From positions 19,090,566 to 19,154,565 of the forward strand of contig OY482847.1 in the NCBI GenBank assembly GCA_960531495.1: a stretch of 64,000 nt of DNA. The letters run 5' to 3'. Position 1 is the first letter of the stretch, and every line of letters starts with the position of its first letter. This DNA is from Zeus faber (Eukaryota; Chordata; Actinopteri; Zeiformes; Zeidae). The position numbers and the translations under genes are program-made. This document shows positions 12,710 to 25,800 of the stretch, one piece after another. The notes under the pieces were generated by a model. The model was not told the origin of the DNA. It saw only the letters and a list, made by a program, of their open reading frames with translations, and did no database searches.

Positions 12710-13847
12710 GTTAGTTTTAGTTTCTACGGCGACGCACGCGGGACGATTTTAAACGTTGTTCCCTTCGGGATACGAGCGTCCGTTTATTTTCTCAGCCTTC
12801 GTCAGACGTCAGTCCGTGAGACAATCGCACCGAACGGGGCCACAAAGCGTTTGACCTCGCCGCCGCCTCTGCCTCTGGAATGGGAAGCGTTTGTTTTTTT
12901 TTGTTTTTTTTGTTTTGTTTTTTGGTTTTCTGAACAGATGCGGTCGCACGCGTTACACAATTTGGCCGCGCGCCTCGCGTTTTCTCAGCCACGCTAACCG
13001 CTACGATGGTGTACGCGAGTGGGAGCCAGAGAGGCTTACTCAAGTTCTTACCTCGCTGATATAATCTTTGTGTGAGAGCCCGATTTCCGGCGGCCGGCAG
13101 CGAACACTTATTGCGCCGATCGTTTCATTTCTAGAGCGGCGGTGACCGCGCGCTCTACCCGCCGAGGCCGCCACCCTCCGGTCCGTTCTCACCGGATCGG
13201 GATTGATTGATCCCCGGTGCGTCGTCACCAAATGATTACATCGTGAGAACCAGGACTGGTCCCGAATGGACTCGTCCTCGGGTTTCGGGAAAACACAAAT
13301 GAGAATCTTGGGTGCCGCCCTTTTCGACCCGTATTCCGTTTGCCACAACCGTCAAAGCTGGTAGTTGTTGCCGTAGTCTCGGCGTGGTTCTACTGCCTCC
13401 GGAGTTATTTTCTATCTTCACATTCCAGTTGAATGCCTTGACTCTCTTGTTTGTCAGATCAAAATATATCCAAGCGGGCCGGTTATTTCGGCTGCCGTTC
13501 GACGCTCCAGGATAAGCCCGGCGGCTAGACGAGTGTCTTTTTTTCCCCGCGGTGCGGAGGGGGCGGAGGTTTTTTTTTTTTCCCTTATCCTCGCAGGGTG
13601 AGCGGCTTGGGTTGGATCACGCCTTTCGACGCTCAACGGGATGTTAAGTGGGAAAGGAGGGTAAAATAACCTGTGCGAGACAATCCACGCAGCCCGTACG
13701 TACGCATCAGAGCTACCCTCAGGCCTTTCTGTGAAGACACACACCAGACACACACCAGACACACACCAGACACACCGACGGCGAGTGTCTTTTACAAACC
13801 CTGCGCGGCACCGGGGCCTGTTTTTCACTTTAGCAGCCACGGACACA

Positions 13848-13939
<92 letters not shown>

Positions 13940-16900
13940 GTGTGCGTGTGTGTGTGTGCGTGTGTGCGTGTGTGCGCGTGCCGGTCTGTGAGAAATCCGC
14001 ATCGCTCTGGAGGTCAAAGGGCGCGTTCAGCCACTTTACACTATAACACTCGACACCCTTCTTGTAGGATTTTTATACTTTTTATGACAATGGGTTTCGC
14101 TGCTCTCCCCTCGTCCCGTCGCGACCTCGCGACACGTCGAGATAAACACAGGGGTCGAGAAAAACGCCACGCCGGTTACGCCAATTATCACACGAACCGC
14201 GCGTGGCGTGCTCCGTGCCGCGGCAGTTAACGGCAAAGAGGGGTAAAAAATTGTTTGGTTCCTCTGGTTTTTCCCTCCTGACTACCTACGAGATCACACA
14301 CTACAGGAGAAGACGGCAGAAGGAAAAGGACCACAAATCAAACGTGTCATTGTCGGACAAAATACATTTCAAATGCATTTATTACAGTCTGCAGTAAAAA
14401 AAAAATGTTTTAACCCCACCCCTGCCCCGCCCCCCCTTTTAAAACGGCAATTAAAATGAAGATCACCAAATGGACTGGTAGTTTATGTCCGATCCCGCCC
14501 TGATGTCTCATATAGTCCCATTAGTGAACCCTGGGGGGTCAAACATTCCGAAGAATCGTGTGAATGTGTCGCTTACGGATTTTTTTTTTGGGTGGGGGGG
14601 GGGGGGGGGGGGGGTGAACACAGCAATGCATTCCACACATTTTTTCCATACTTTCAACTGTGCATTTGCTCGCTAGTCACGCTCATTAGATTTATGACCA
14701 GTACTTTGCTAGTTTTTTGCTGTAGTGAGTTTTATGTTCTGCCCATGTTCCGAAGACAAATTGATCATAAGGGTTTTTTTGTGTATTCAGTGTCTCAAGT
14801 GATTACTTGTATGCCTTGTAAAAGTGATTGTGGGGTAAATGCTGTAAATTATTAGTATTTTGACAAGGTGGTTTTTTTGAAAATGTAGTCCTTGTAATTG
14901 GTTTTGCACTTGCATTGATATGCACTTCTAAAAAGAGAACCAGAGACATACCTCATTTTATATAGAACAGAAATTGTGCAAGAGTGCTGATCTTCCTTGG
15001 GTACCTTGTCACAAGTGACAAACGGCCAAAAGAATCTCCCGACCTGGTAGCTGTTAGTCCTTTCGGGGGGCGGGGAGAAGAATCAAAGCGTAGCCTGCAA
15101 TAGTATGAAAGGGCTGCTCAAACTGTTTTGGATTCAACCCTAACACGACTGAACTTATCTGTAAAACTTGGGACTTGATACATCCGGGTTTAGCGTGGTG
15201 CACCGATACAAACCCGAATACAAACCAACACACACACACACGACTGCATCAAGGAATCCGACGGGAAATTCTGCTCATTCTGCAAAAACATGGTGTGACT
15301 GCACGAATGCAGAGTAGATGTTTCTACAGAAGTTTTTTTTCCTTTTAATTTAATTTTCTTTAGAAGATGCAGCGCTTTTCTCAGTCACAGGTCATCCAAT
15401 ATGTCAATGCTATAAAAGGATAAATTGTGACGGGGGACAATGTCGTAAGCCGGACGTCGATCGGATAACCGTTGGCGACGCGTGGGTCAGCCGCGAAAAC
15501 AAATGCAATATCGACTTCCTGATCTCGCTCCGCGGTGCCACGCCGGAGGCGTGCATGAGCGGGAAGGCGCACCGAGGTCAGATTAGCCGCCCCGAGGAAG
15601 ATTTTTGTTGTGTTGCCCGTTATATTTCATTTTTGTAAAAATATAAGGGGGGAAAATGTGTTTTAGTTGTGATTGTGAAAGGATAGAATTTTGGGTTTAG
15701 TTTCAATGTTCTAATTGCATAAATGACCAAATATTGGATGTGTCCTTTCACAGCACAGTTGCAAAATGTATATGGGGATAAATACACACATACGTACACA
15801 CATATATATATATAATATATATATAAACAAATTGCCTTATAGACGATGGACATTCAACCTGAATAGAACTTCCAGGACAATAAAAGCTTAAATCTGTACT
15901 CTCTGTCATGGTTTATGGTAAGATTAATCCCAAAATGCAAGACAACCTTTATTAAATACAGAATAAACCTTAATGGAGTTAGGTGTGTCCTTTCCATCAA
16001 CCTTTCTTGTATTTTGATTAGTTTTATATTAAGAAAACCCCCAAAAAATAAGTGACCTTGAATATACCCTATGACATATGGTTTCCATAAGAATATGGGG
16101 TGCAAATCTGTAGCAATTTAAAAAACAATTCAATTCTAAATTTAACTCTTGGCCAGTGAAAAGAGCGGTATGGGGGAAGTTGTGTCCCTTGTTCAAGCTT
16201 TGTAAGGGATGACCCACTGCCTTACAGTTGACACGTGGAATTTGCATATCCATGAAACTGCATTTTCTATCAGGTTTGAGGTGTCGAAGCTGTTAATTTA
16301 CTGTAGTTCCTGCTTTATTAAAAAAAGTCAAGTTTAAAATATGAATGAGAGGGTCTTTCTGGATAGCAGACTGTGCTGTGGCCTATCTTATCAAAAATGT
16401 TCCAATGAATGCATTAAACCCTTCACAGGTTTCAATTTTTTTTTTTTTTTTTTTTAAACATATTTTTTATATATAACATGGGTAACATATTCAAGCTCGA
16501 GGGCCAGAGGCTTTTTGTCACGCTCCGCTGCCCATGCCCTCGGCTGCCCACGTGTTTCATTTTCAAGTATTGCATGGTAATCGCTTGTGTGTGGGTGGCG
16601 GGTGAGACATTGCAGGCATGTCATAGCCTTTAAACTTTAGGAAGACGGTTCGTTCTTCATAAATGCAACCATGTCACCATTTGTACAGAGTAGATACCCT
16701 GAAGCGGTAAACACCACTCAAATCCTGGGGGCAGCGGTCATTTCGGGTTTGTAACATAACTCAACACTTGTATGTAGTGTGCGAGACACGCGAGGATCAT
16801 GACTCTAGCCGGAGAGGGCATAGACCAGCTCAAAACACAGTTCAGTAGGGCAAAGCAGAGTTTGAGCCACGGGCCTCAGGTTTATTGCATAGAATAGAGC

Positions 16901-17356
16901 TGCAGGTCAGCTTAAATATGGAATTTAACTTTTGAACTAGACCAAAATTCCACACCCATGAAGAGATGCCAGAGTATTTGTGCTTCGAATCCAACCTCCA
17001 GAGGAATCCGTCTACACATTTACAAAGTATAATTCGGTACTCTTTAATACCAAGTACAACATACCGTAAGCATTTAGAACCAACAAATGACCAGAGAAAA
17101 CAGAGTTGAGGTTGACATTGTGAAGATCAAATGAAATAACTTAACACTCTAAAATAATCAGGAAACTGACATCACGAGAAAAAACTTACAAGGAACTAAG
17201 GCTGCAGCAGCTTCCTAAACTTGTGTCAATCCTAAATGCATGGGTCACCGTGGAACTCACAACAATAAAACATTTGAAACATATCAAACTCGTGGTGAAG
17301 AAATTTTCCACTTTAAAACAGTAAATATTAAAAAGCGAAGTGAAGGACGGCTGCGG
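12710..17356. other. intergenic/3' flank between convergent MINDY2 and SLTM copy A
   Basis: It contains CpG-rich patches (about 12,720-14,240 and 15,430-15,600), a (TG)n tract, a G-run at 14591-14614 and an AT-rich remainder. No coding gene is supported. A TTTATT at 16881-16886 could be the minus-strand AATAAA of SLTM copy A. Confidence 0.5.
13850..13980. repeat. (TG)n microsatellite
   Basis: A TG tract of about 130 bp carries CGTG variants at its 3' end. It lies in a CpG-rich stretch downstream of MINDY2. Confidence 0.95.
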
Positions 17357-17543
17357 CTAGAACCGCCGCGGCGCTCCTTTAAAGGACTTGAATCCTCCAA
17401 CGCTGCTTCCGCTGGAAATGGAGTTTGTGATCTGTACAATTCTGTTCATACCAGACGAGGAATGGCTGAGGAACACAAAAGTTCAGGCTTAGAAAATGTA
17501 CTTCTGTCATAAAAGAACTCTTAAGGCGGAGGCATACTTAAAA

Positions 17544-17600
<57 letters not shown>

Positions 17601-19789
17601 CTAAGAACACGCGACACAAGAACCGCCGGCGAACATGTCCCAGAACCCGGCTGTCAGAATACTCAATAACGAACTGTTTACTTTATGTGTCATTCCATGC
17701 TAATAGGTGCCACAGAGTGATTCTGTGGCACCTATTTCCAGAGAGAGTTGCAGGAAAGAGAAAAATAAAAATCCGCAAGACGGCAGCGGTGAAAGAAACA
17801 GGAATGCGACAGCGAGAGGAGGTGGACCCGCAAAAGAAGGTGGAGGTCCGTCCCCTGCCAGGGAGCCCTCAGAGTGAGAAAAAGACAAAACCGAAAATAA
17901 CCCATAGTGCTTGTTTTTTCTCTTGTTCTAAACACGTCTTTTGGTTAAATTTTTTTTTATAAAAGTGATACTTTAAGTATACCTCCGCCTTTACTATACA
18001 TCCTTGTGCCAATACCTCGAGGGAGGAGACATCATGCTGCCCCGATTGTCTCCCATCCTGCGGCTGTCCGAGAAGCCTCCTCGCTGGGAGCCTGCTCCAC
18101 CGTGCCAGTCCTTCCTCAGGCCCTGATCTCTGCTTTGACGCTCCACAACCACCTGGCGGCCAGAGCCAAACACCTGCACGGACATCGACAAGAACGCAGG
18201 AAAGTGGGAGTGAATACAAAAACTTTTGCATTCTAAGGAACTGCTGCAGCTCTCTGCTCACACGTGCATTTATAATAGTCTAATAGTAATCTAAAGGTTG
18301 CTGGTTCGATCCCAGGCTCCTCCTGCTAGCATGCTGTAGTGTCCTTGAGCAAGACACTTAACCCCTAATTGCTCCTGATGGCTGCGTTCGTCGGTGTTTG
18401 AATAATTGGAAGTCGCTTTGGATAAAAGCGTCTGATAAATGCAATGTAATGTAATTTAGAATAGAATAATTGTACCCCCCCCCCCCATACAGGAACTTCA
18501 AGTGTGGTATTCAGTTCGTCTTCTAAGCTCATAGCTATGTTGGCACCGAGCTTTCCACAAGGCACAGAACTAACTCTTCAACCTGAAGGTAGAGTGTCAC
18601 GATCTGTGACGGAGGGTCCGTCAAAGCTTTATCTTAGCCAGTTATTTGGTTTCCAGGGAGGTGTGACGGTGCCTCTGGCTATGCATTTAGACATCCTGGC
18701 CATTCATTAACTGCCGAGATAGCGCGGGGACTTCAACCCAGTTTAAAATGAGAGAGAGAAAAAAAAAAGTGTTTGGAATCACTATACAGTGGAAACTCAT
18801 TTATCCAAACACTAATGACAGTTGTTTGGGACTGAAGCGCGCTTCACAAGGAGCATACTCTCGGTAGAAAGTAAATAAAAGTAATGACTCTTTATACAGA
18901 CGTTGATCTGACGCGTGTCTGACACTAGCAACACTACCTCAAGTTGTGATCACTGCAGTGATTGTTCATGAGAGAGCGTCTTGGGCGATGACTTGGACCT
19001 GCTGTAAAGTGAACATCATGCATGCGGCCATTTGTGTGACGAGGTTTGCTGACCTGTTCTCCCATCAAAGGTCGTCCAACATTTCGTTCGTTGTAATTGC
19101 TCCTCCCCCGGCTGGCTGAGCTCCCTCCTCTGAGGGCGGGGCCGGGGCCATCTCTGCCTAGCCGCTCTGGGCGCATACGCATGGCTCCCCTGTTTGACGT
19201 AAGGAAAACAATTTAGGAAATTATCTCTTACTGGTACAGGCTTTGTTTTCTAAACTTTGGTGTCCTAAATACAATCTGTGTTTAAACGAGGGATGGGCGT
19301 GAGCATCGACGAATCCATTTGTCGACTCTGACGTCAGCTTCTGAGAAACTATTTATGATTGAGTGTAGTACACGCTTGACTCCGCCTGGACTCTTAACCA
19401 TAGCACACAGAAGAACGTGCTTGTTAGGCTGGGGCCGATATTCGATAATACTGACAATTCCATAAAACCATACACGATATTTTCACAGTATTGAAATATG
19501 CCCCCCTCCCTTTTTTATTTTCAACAAAGCAAGCTGTTACATATAGTTTTTTTTTTTTTTTTTTTAATTTAGAACAAACCCTACTCCAAAGAAGAAAAAA
19601 ACAACAACTTTCCTACAACCATAACATTTGTTATTGATTTTGAAGTCAATATTTTTGCCTTTCTGAATATATTACTAATGGTGAACCATGGAAGTGCTAC
19701 CTACCATCAATGTACCGTTAATGAGGCATTGACGTTTAAGAAAAAAAAAAACCCCATCCTTTAAACAATCTTTGAAAAATAATGGAGAG

Positions 19790-19821
<32 letters not shown>

Positions 19822-22800
19822 CAATTGACCTTTGGTTTTCACTAAAACACTTCAGGAATATCCATACCGAATGTCTGCCTTGCTAGTGGCCATGCTGCTG
19901 TCGTTCTTCCATCCTCCGTGGCCTCCTTCTCTGAGGGAGCGGTTGTGTGACATGCCAGGCACGGTCGCCCTGGCTCCGTCAGGCCGCTCCGGCATGGGCA
20001 TGGGGCGTCTCTCATCTCTGTCCCTGCGGTCAGTGTCGCGGAGGTCAGCCCGAGCAGCAGGGGGCGCTTCAGCTCTGCGAACTGTGGTAAAGTTCTTAGG
20101 GTAGCGCTCGAACCCCGAGGCCTCTCTGTGCGGAGCAGGGCGAGTCTTCTTGGCTTCTGGCTCACCGTCAAAACGGTTGCGTCTGGAGCGCGGCACAGAG
20201 AAAATAATAAGAGACAAATGTCATTTTAGTTTGACTATTTTCACTGTAATCCTGGGAAAACAATAATTAAGCACAAGGTCAGCGTTGGTTCATTCTCATT
20301 GACAAACTGAACTTTACTTTCCTGTCGAAGGAATATAAAAATGTAAGCATCGTGCGTGAAGAAAAATCACAGCGTACAACCGCCTACTTCACATACTTGT
20401 ACCTGTCAAAGAGGCTTGTTTGTTCAGCAGCAGCCTCAGGGAAGCGACCGCCCCTGTCTCGGGCGTTGAAGTTAGAGAAACTGTTCTGCTGGCGGTTGTA
20501 GTCAGTGCCTTGGCCAAGACGAGCCTCAGATCCAGAAAACACTTTCTTGTTCCAGTAGGAATCATCTCTTTGGCAGACACATTGAGAAATTCATGTGAGA
20601 ATTCTCCTCATGAATAAAACTTGACATAAAATGACATTAGGTTATATTTTTTGTTCTTATTCCCCTTGTAATTTTATTCAAGAAAATGACAAGAAATGTG
20701 AATGAAAAATAGCACTGGTATTAGTAAAACACTAACGAATGATGGTATAGATACCCTTGGAATGGTGTGTTCATGTACCTGTGTTCCACGTCACGGCCTC
20801 TTTTCAGGTTGTTTCTTTTCTCTTGCTCGTAACGGAGCTGCTCTTGTTGCCTTCGCAGTTGCTCACGCTCTCTGATGAGTAGTTCGGCCTCCTTGCGCAT
20901 TTCCTGAGATTACAATTTGCAGAGTCAATTCCCTTGGAATCGTTACACACGATTACGCAGTGAGAACTTTACATCCAAAAGCTGAGTGCTACTCTACACT
21001 ACCCTGACAATTTAGACATGCTAAGCTATTCCAACTGCTCCCCAATGAGCTGGTTGGCCTAAGGGGCTATTAAAAGGACACATCAACCCAGTCCATTTGC
21101 CATTTAAAGGGGACCTATTATGCTTTTTCCTTAATTTTTTGCACGCACCCACGCGCTCCGGCTTGTGACCGCTCGGTTTTTTAAAGGTTTTTTCCTACTC
21201 TCTGCACGGGCTGATGTCAGCTTGTCCCGGAATTCTTTATATGGTCATCATCTGCACCATCAGATGTGTTTCTCAATACAAAACCGATAAAAAGTGTGTT
21301 TTTATTGTTTATTTCCGACGTTTACACGAAAAAAATAAAATCACTGTGTGCGAGTCAAGGTGCAGCATCCGTGTCTCCCACAAGCCTGGAGCACGGCACC
21401 CAGAGTCTGAACTAACTTTTAAATGAGGCCTTGTAGATCTAATAAGATTCAGACACTGGATTGCTTATTTCTCGCTTCACATTTGTTCAGAAACAGATTT
21501 TAGAATACTGATAAGCTGAAATCTGTGAAAGTTTACAGAGTAAATACAACAGCCTGGAGAAAAGCTCAAACCCACTGGCTCACAGAACCCAAAAATTGTG
21601 CTTAAACCCTATTTGCTCAGAACTAGGGGCTTGGCTTCTCATTCATAATAAAAGCTACACACTGAAACAGCCCGTTTTGGAACAGTCCGGGTTTAGAGGC
21701 ATGTCACAATGGTTGAATGCATAATCTGAGTGGTATTTTCAGCAAATAAACTTCAAAAAACGTGTTTTTGGGACTATATTGACAAAGACAAGTCGCACAA
21801 CAGGCCCCTTTAAAAAATATATATATATAGAAAAAAAAAATCGCTAGACTACAGCATTAACACAATATTATTTCTTCCTCAACACCTAAACCTGATTAAG
21901 ATTTTAACTGGTGCAGATACTCATTCTGAGGTGGGCTGCTTTCGGCGATGTGATTCCAGGAGTGCAATTTGAGGATGTCTGGTAATTGAAATGTTGTCAA
22001 CTGTACCTGTTCAATACGGATTCTCTCTCTTTCAAGCTTCTCCCTTTGCAAGCGCTCCCTTTCAAGTTTTTGTCTTTCCATATCGAGCCGTTGGCGTTCC
22101 ATGAACAGGTTCTGCCTTTCTTCACGCTCCTGCATCAGACGCATGTTTTCTTGCCTTTCACCTTCTGCAATTTCACGCCGTCTAAAAGAAAAGGATATGC
22201 CGATCTCAAATATATCAGTTTAAAAGGCAACAGTTTTGACACTTATTTTCTTCTTGACTTTTATAGTCGTTACCAAACAATGACATGGTGCATTACCGCA
22301 ACCAATTATCTATATTCCTTTGGCTTTCTGCTGCTGAAAACTACCAAACTGTCTTCTTTCCTTTTCCCAACAGGGTTTCAGTGTCTTGAGTAGGGTGCCT
22401 TTTACTAGGACCTTCCTCTTGGCTTTTGATGGCGACTTCAATCATGTACCATTGCATGACCGCCCTCCTCTTAACTGTTCTCGTTGCCTCTGCACATAGG
22501 ACCCAACTCCGCACCAGTGTGTGTGCATCTCCTGAGACACGTCTGTTGACAGAAACCTCCTGACCCATCAACTCATCTCCGAGAAAGAACTGTGTGTGTG
22601 GGTCTCTCCCTTAGTCTATTTATTACATTCTGGCCATGGGAGGAGTATCTTCTGTCCGTTCACTGGGGGCGTTGGGCTCCAGCAAGAAAAGCCATTGATT
22701 TCTTTTCCGTTTGTGTATTTTGGATGACATGATATCAAGGTGAAGGCACCAGAGTGTATTCAAAATGGTCTCAGGGTGGCATCTCTGCTTTTTGCAGATG

Positions 22801-25800
22801 ATGATGTACTCTTCACTTCTTAAGACATCAATCTGCAGCACACATTTGAGCAGTTTGCGACAGAGTGTGACCCGGTGTGGATGAGAGTCGGCAACTGCAA
22901 ATCTGAGACCATGGTTCGCTCCCAGAAACCGGTGGCTTGTTCCCGCTGGGTGGGGAGAGAGTTGCTGACCCAAATGGAGGAGTTTAGGAATTTTTGGGGT
23001 TGTATGGGGCTCCAGATACAGTACCAGACTGCCGTGGTCAAGAGAGTGCCATGTCAGAAAGCAATGTTCTAAATTTACAACTCAATCTTCTTTCCAACCC
23101 TCACCTGTGGTCATGAGCTTTGGATAGTGACTGAAAGAATAAGGTGTCGGCTCAAATAAGGTTCCTCTGCACAGTGGCAGGGCTCAACCTTTTAGGGTGA
23201 GCAGCATGGTGATCTGGAAGGATTTCAGAGTTGTACCACTGCTCCTTTGCATTGAAAGGAGCCAGCTGAGGTGTTTCAGACATCTGATAAGGGCAGACCC
23301 AGGGGCCGTTGGGAGGGATTCTCTCTCAGCTGGCATGGGAACGCCCAGGAAAATCTGTAAGAAGCTGCTAGAGAAAAGAGGCGTCTGGGTCGCCCTGCCG
23401 TCTCCATGACCCGGACTGGGTTAAGCACCATTAGAATGGATGGATGGATTTATCAAACATCACATATTTTCTTTCAATATCACGCAGCCTTCATTTACAC
23501 CATTAAGGGACAGGGGCAGCACCTGGACTTTGCTTAAAATTAGAACTTCCATGAAGAGAGCTATACAGCTTGCGTACGATCCCCAATGATTAATCAATTA
23601 TTCAGCTCTGGCAGTTGGCACATGTTTTTCCTATGCAAAAGAAACTTTAAGAGACACCAATTTTTTTTTGATTCTTTCTCGTAGTGTTAAGGTTGATCTC
23701 TTTGCCTAGAGTAGTAGGTTGGAAGAGCAGGCTACCTGCGTAACTCTGCGGCTCGAAGCCGTTCATGCATCTTCTGCTCCTTCATCTTCTCAAAGGGCAG
23801 GATCTCCATGTTGCCTTCTTTGTTATAGTTGTTTGGGAAAGGGCGTCTTTCTCTCATGAAGTTGTTCTGAAACTGTAAGACAGAAGAAATGCTCACAACC
23901 ACCATGTCAAAGTTATTTTTACCCCCAATTATAATCAATTTTAAAAATATATAGATAAGAGGCCCTGATGCAAATTACTTTGTCAAAATATCCTCCCCTT
24001 CGGAAAGGTGGTCGCCTTTTGTTGAAGTTGGGATCTCCTTTGGGATAGTTTGCCACCATCGACCCAGGGCTCTTGGTTCCTTCAAACAAACAAAAAAAAT
24101 AAAAATAAAAAAATGAATATAGAGATACAAACATATCAGGAAGAGAAAGTTCTTGCATTTCTATCCTCAGCTAACTTTGTCAACATTTACTGCATTGACA
24201 CAAACAATGAAACTTACGAGTGTGCTTTTTATCATCTTTCTTGGTGGAATCTTGGCCTGAGCTGGATGGACTGGCCTCTGAAACTCCACTTTTAGACAAA
24301 TCATTGTCTTTTTCTGAAGGTTTGTCTGACTTCTTATCGTTGTTTTTGGAAAAAGGCGAGGTTCTTCGAGAGTAAGAAACAGGTACACGTCATTTATCTT
24401 TTCAACTGACAGCAATGGGAAATTTAGCAGTTTTTCCTCTAACCCACTTGTTATTTGTTTTTATTCCTGTGGTGGTGCATTTGCTTGAACTTGATTTGTT
24501 CTCTGTTTCATTCTTCGATGGTTCCTTCTTGCACGGATCACTTTTGACCTAAAAGGAACACACCAGGAATCTGTCACAATTTTGAAATAAACCAATAAAA
24601 CTCAGGTAGCAAGATGGCAGCAAACAAGAACTCTGGAGATAAATATGGCTAACAATACGTACCCTTTCAACATATATCTGTTGTCCATGGAGGTCTGTCC
24701 TATCCAAGTGGGAAATGCAACGGGCCACATCTGCACTGGAGGACATTGTCACCAAGCCATAACACTTCGATCCAGGACTGCGAGCATTTGTAACCACTTT
24801 GGCACTGAAAACCTGTTTGTAAGAAAGCAGTTGATGCAATTAATCTTGCCAGGTCCTTACAAATTCACAACATTCCCATTCATTTTAGACTTGAATGCCA
24901 GCAGTGAGGCATGCGATAGGTGGATGGTAAATCCTAAGCTCTGCTCTACCTTGCCATATTTTCCAAACAGGTTCTTCAGAGCAGCTGCTTTGGTGTTGGA
25001 TGAAAGCCCGCTCACCCATATGTTGCGAGAAGAGCCGTTGGTGGTGCTGCCGGTACCGCCTGTTTTTTTTTTTTTTTTTTTATTAAACATTATGCAATCA
25101 ATTCTCAATATATACATCTTGTAAAATGCATATAAAGACACCTCCAATTCTCAGAACCGACAATTTTTGGAATTCTTTTTAAATTAGTTGAAACATTTTT
25201 ATCTTATCACATTCTTTACCATTTTCATCCTTTGCAAGTTTTCCATCTCCATCTCTTGAAGAGCTATAAAGTAAATTTACAACAATGGAGAAAAAAAATG
25301 AGTACCAGTAATTGAAAACCTCATGGTAAACTTATTTGTAAAGACATTTTATGGAATAGACCACCACATTTAGTATTTTTCAGGAAAAACAAATATCCCC
25401 CATAGGCAAGGCGTGGTTTTGGACAAATCTCTGTAAGGCTTCTTTCACTGCTTTTCCACTGGTGAGATGGATCGGGCTGCAGCCAATTAATTCCCTCGAC
25501 CAATGATATCTTCAGAAGTGTGAGCAACTTCACTGCGAATCGTTTCGGGAAAAAAAAAAAGAAAAAAAAAATCTGACATCACAGGGACTAATGCGCTTTT
25601 ACAATGCCTTGTGTAGGAACTGGAAAAGGCATTAAAAGTGCTGGAAAGATGAAAAGTAACAGGTGGGTTTTTCCTCTCCTGGTAAATGCCACATTCTACT
25701 CAACTTCAAGGAATACATTATAGTAGTAAATGCCAGGATGAGGTACATCAGTGAACGTTTCCCTTACGGAAAAAAATGAAAACAAAATAAAAAAAATCTT

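Noticed and set aside
18300..18320. possible tRNA gene (GGTTCGATCCC)
   Set aside because: Only a B-box-like segment is present, there is no cloverleaf, and it is followed by a standard SINE body.
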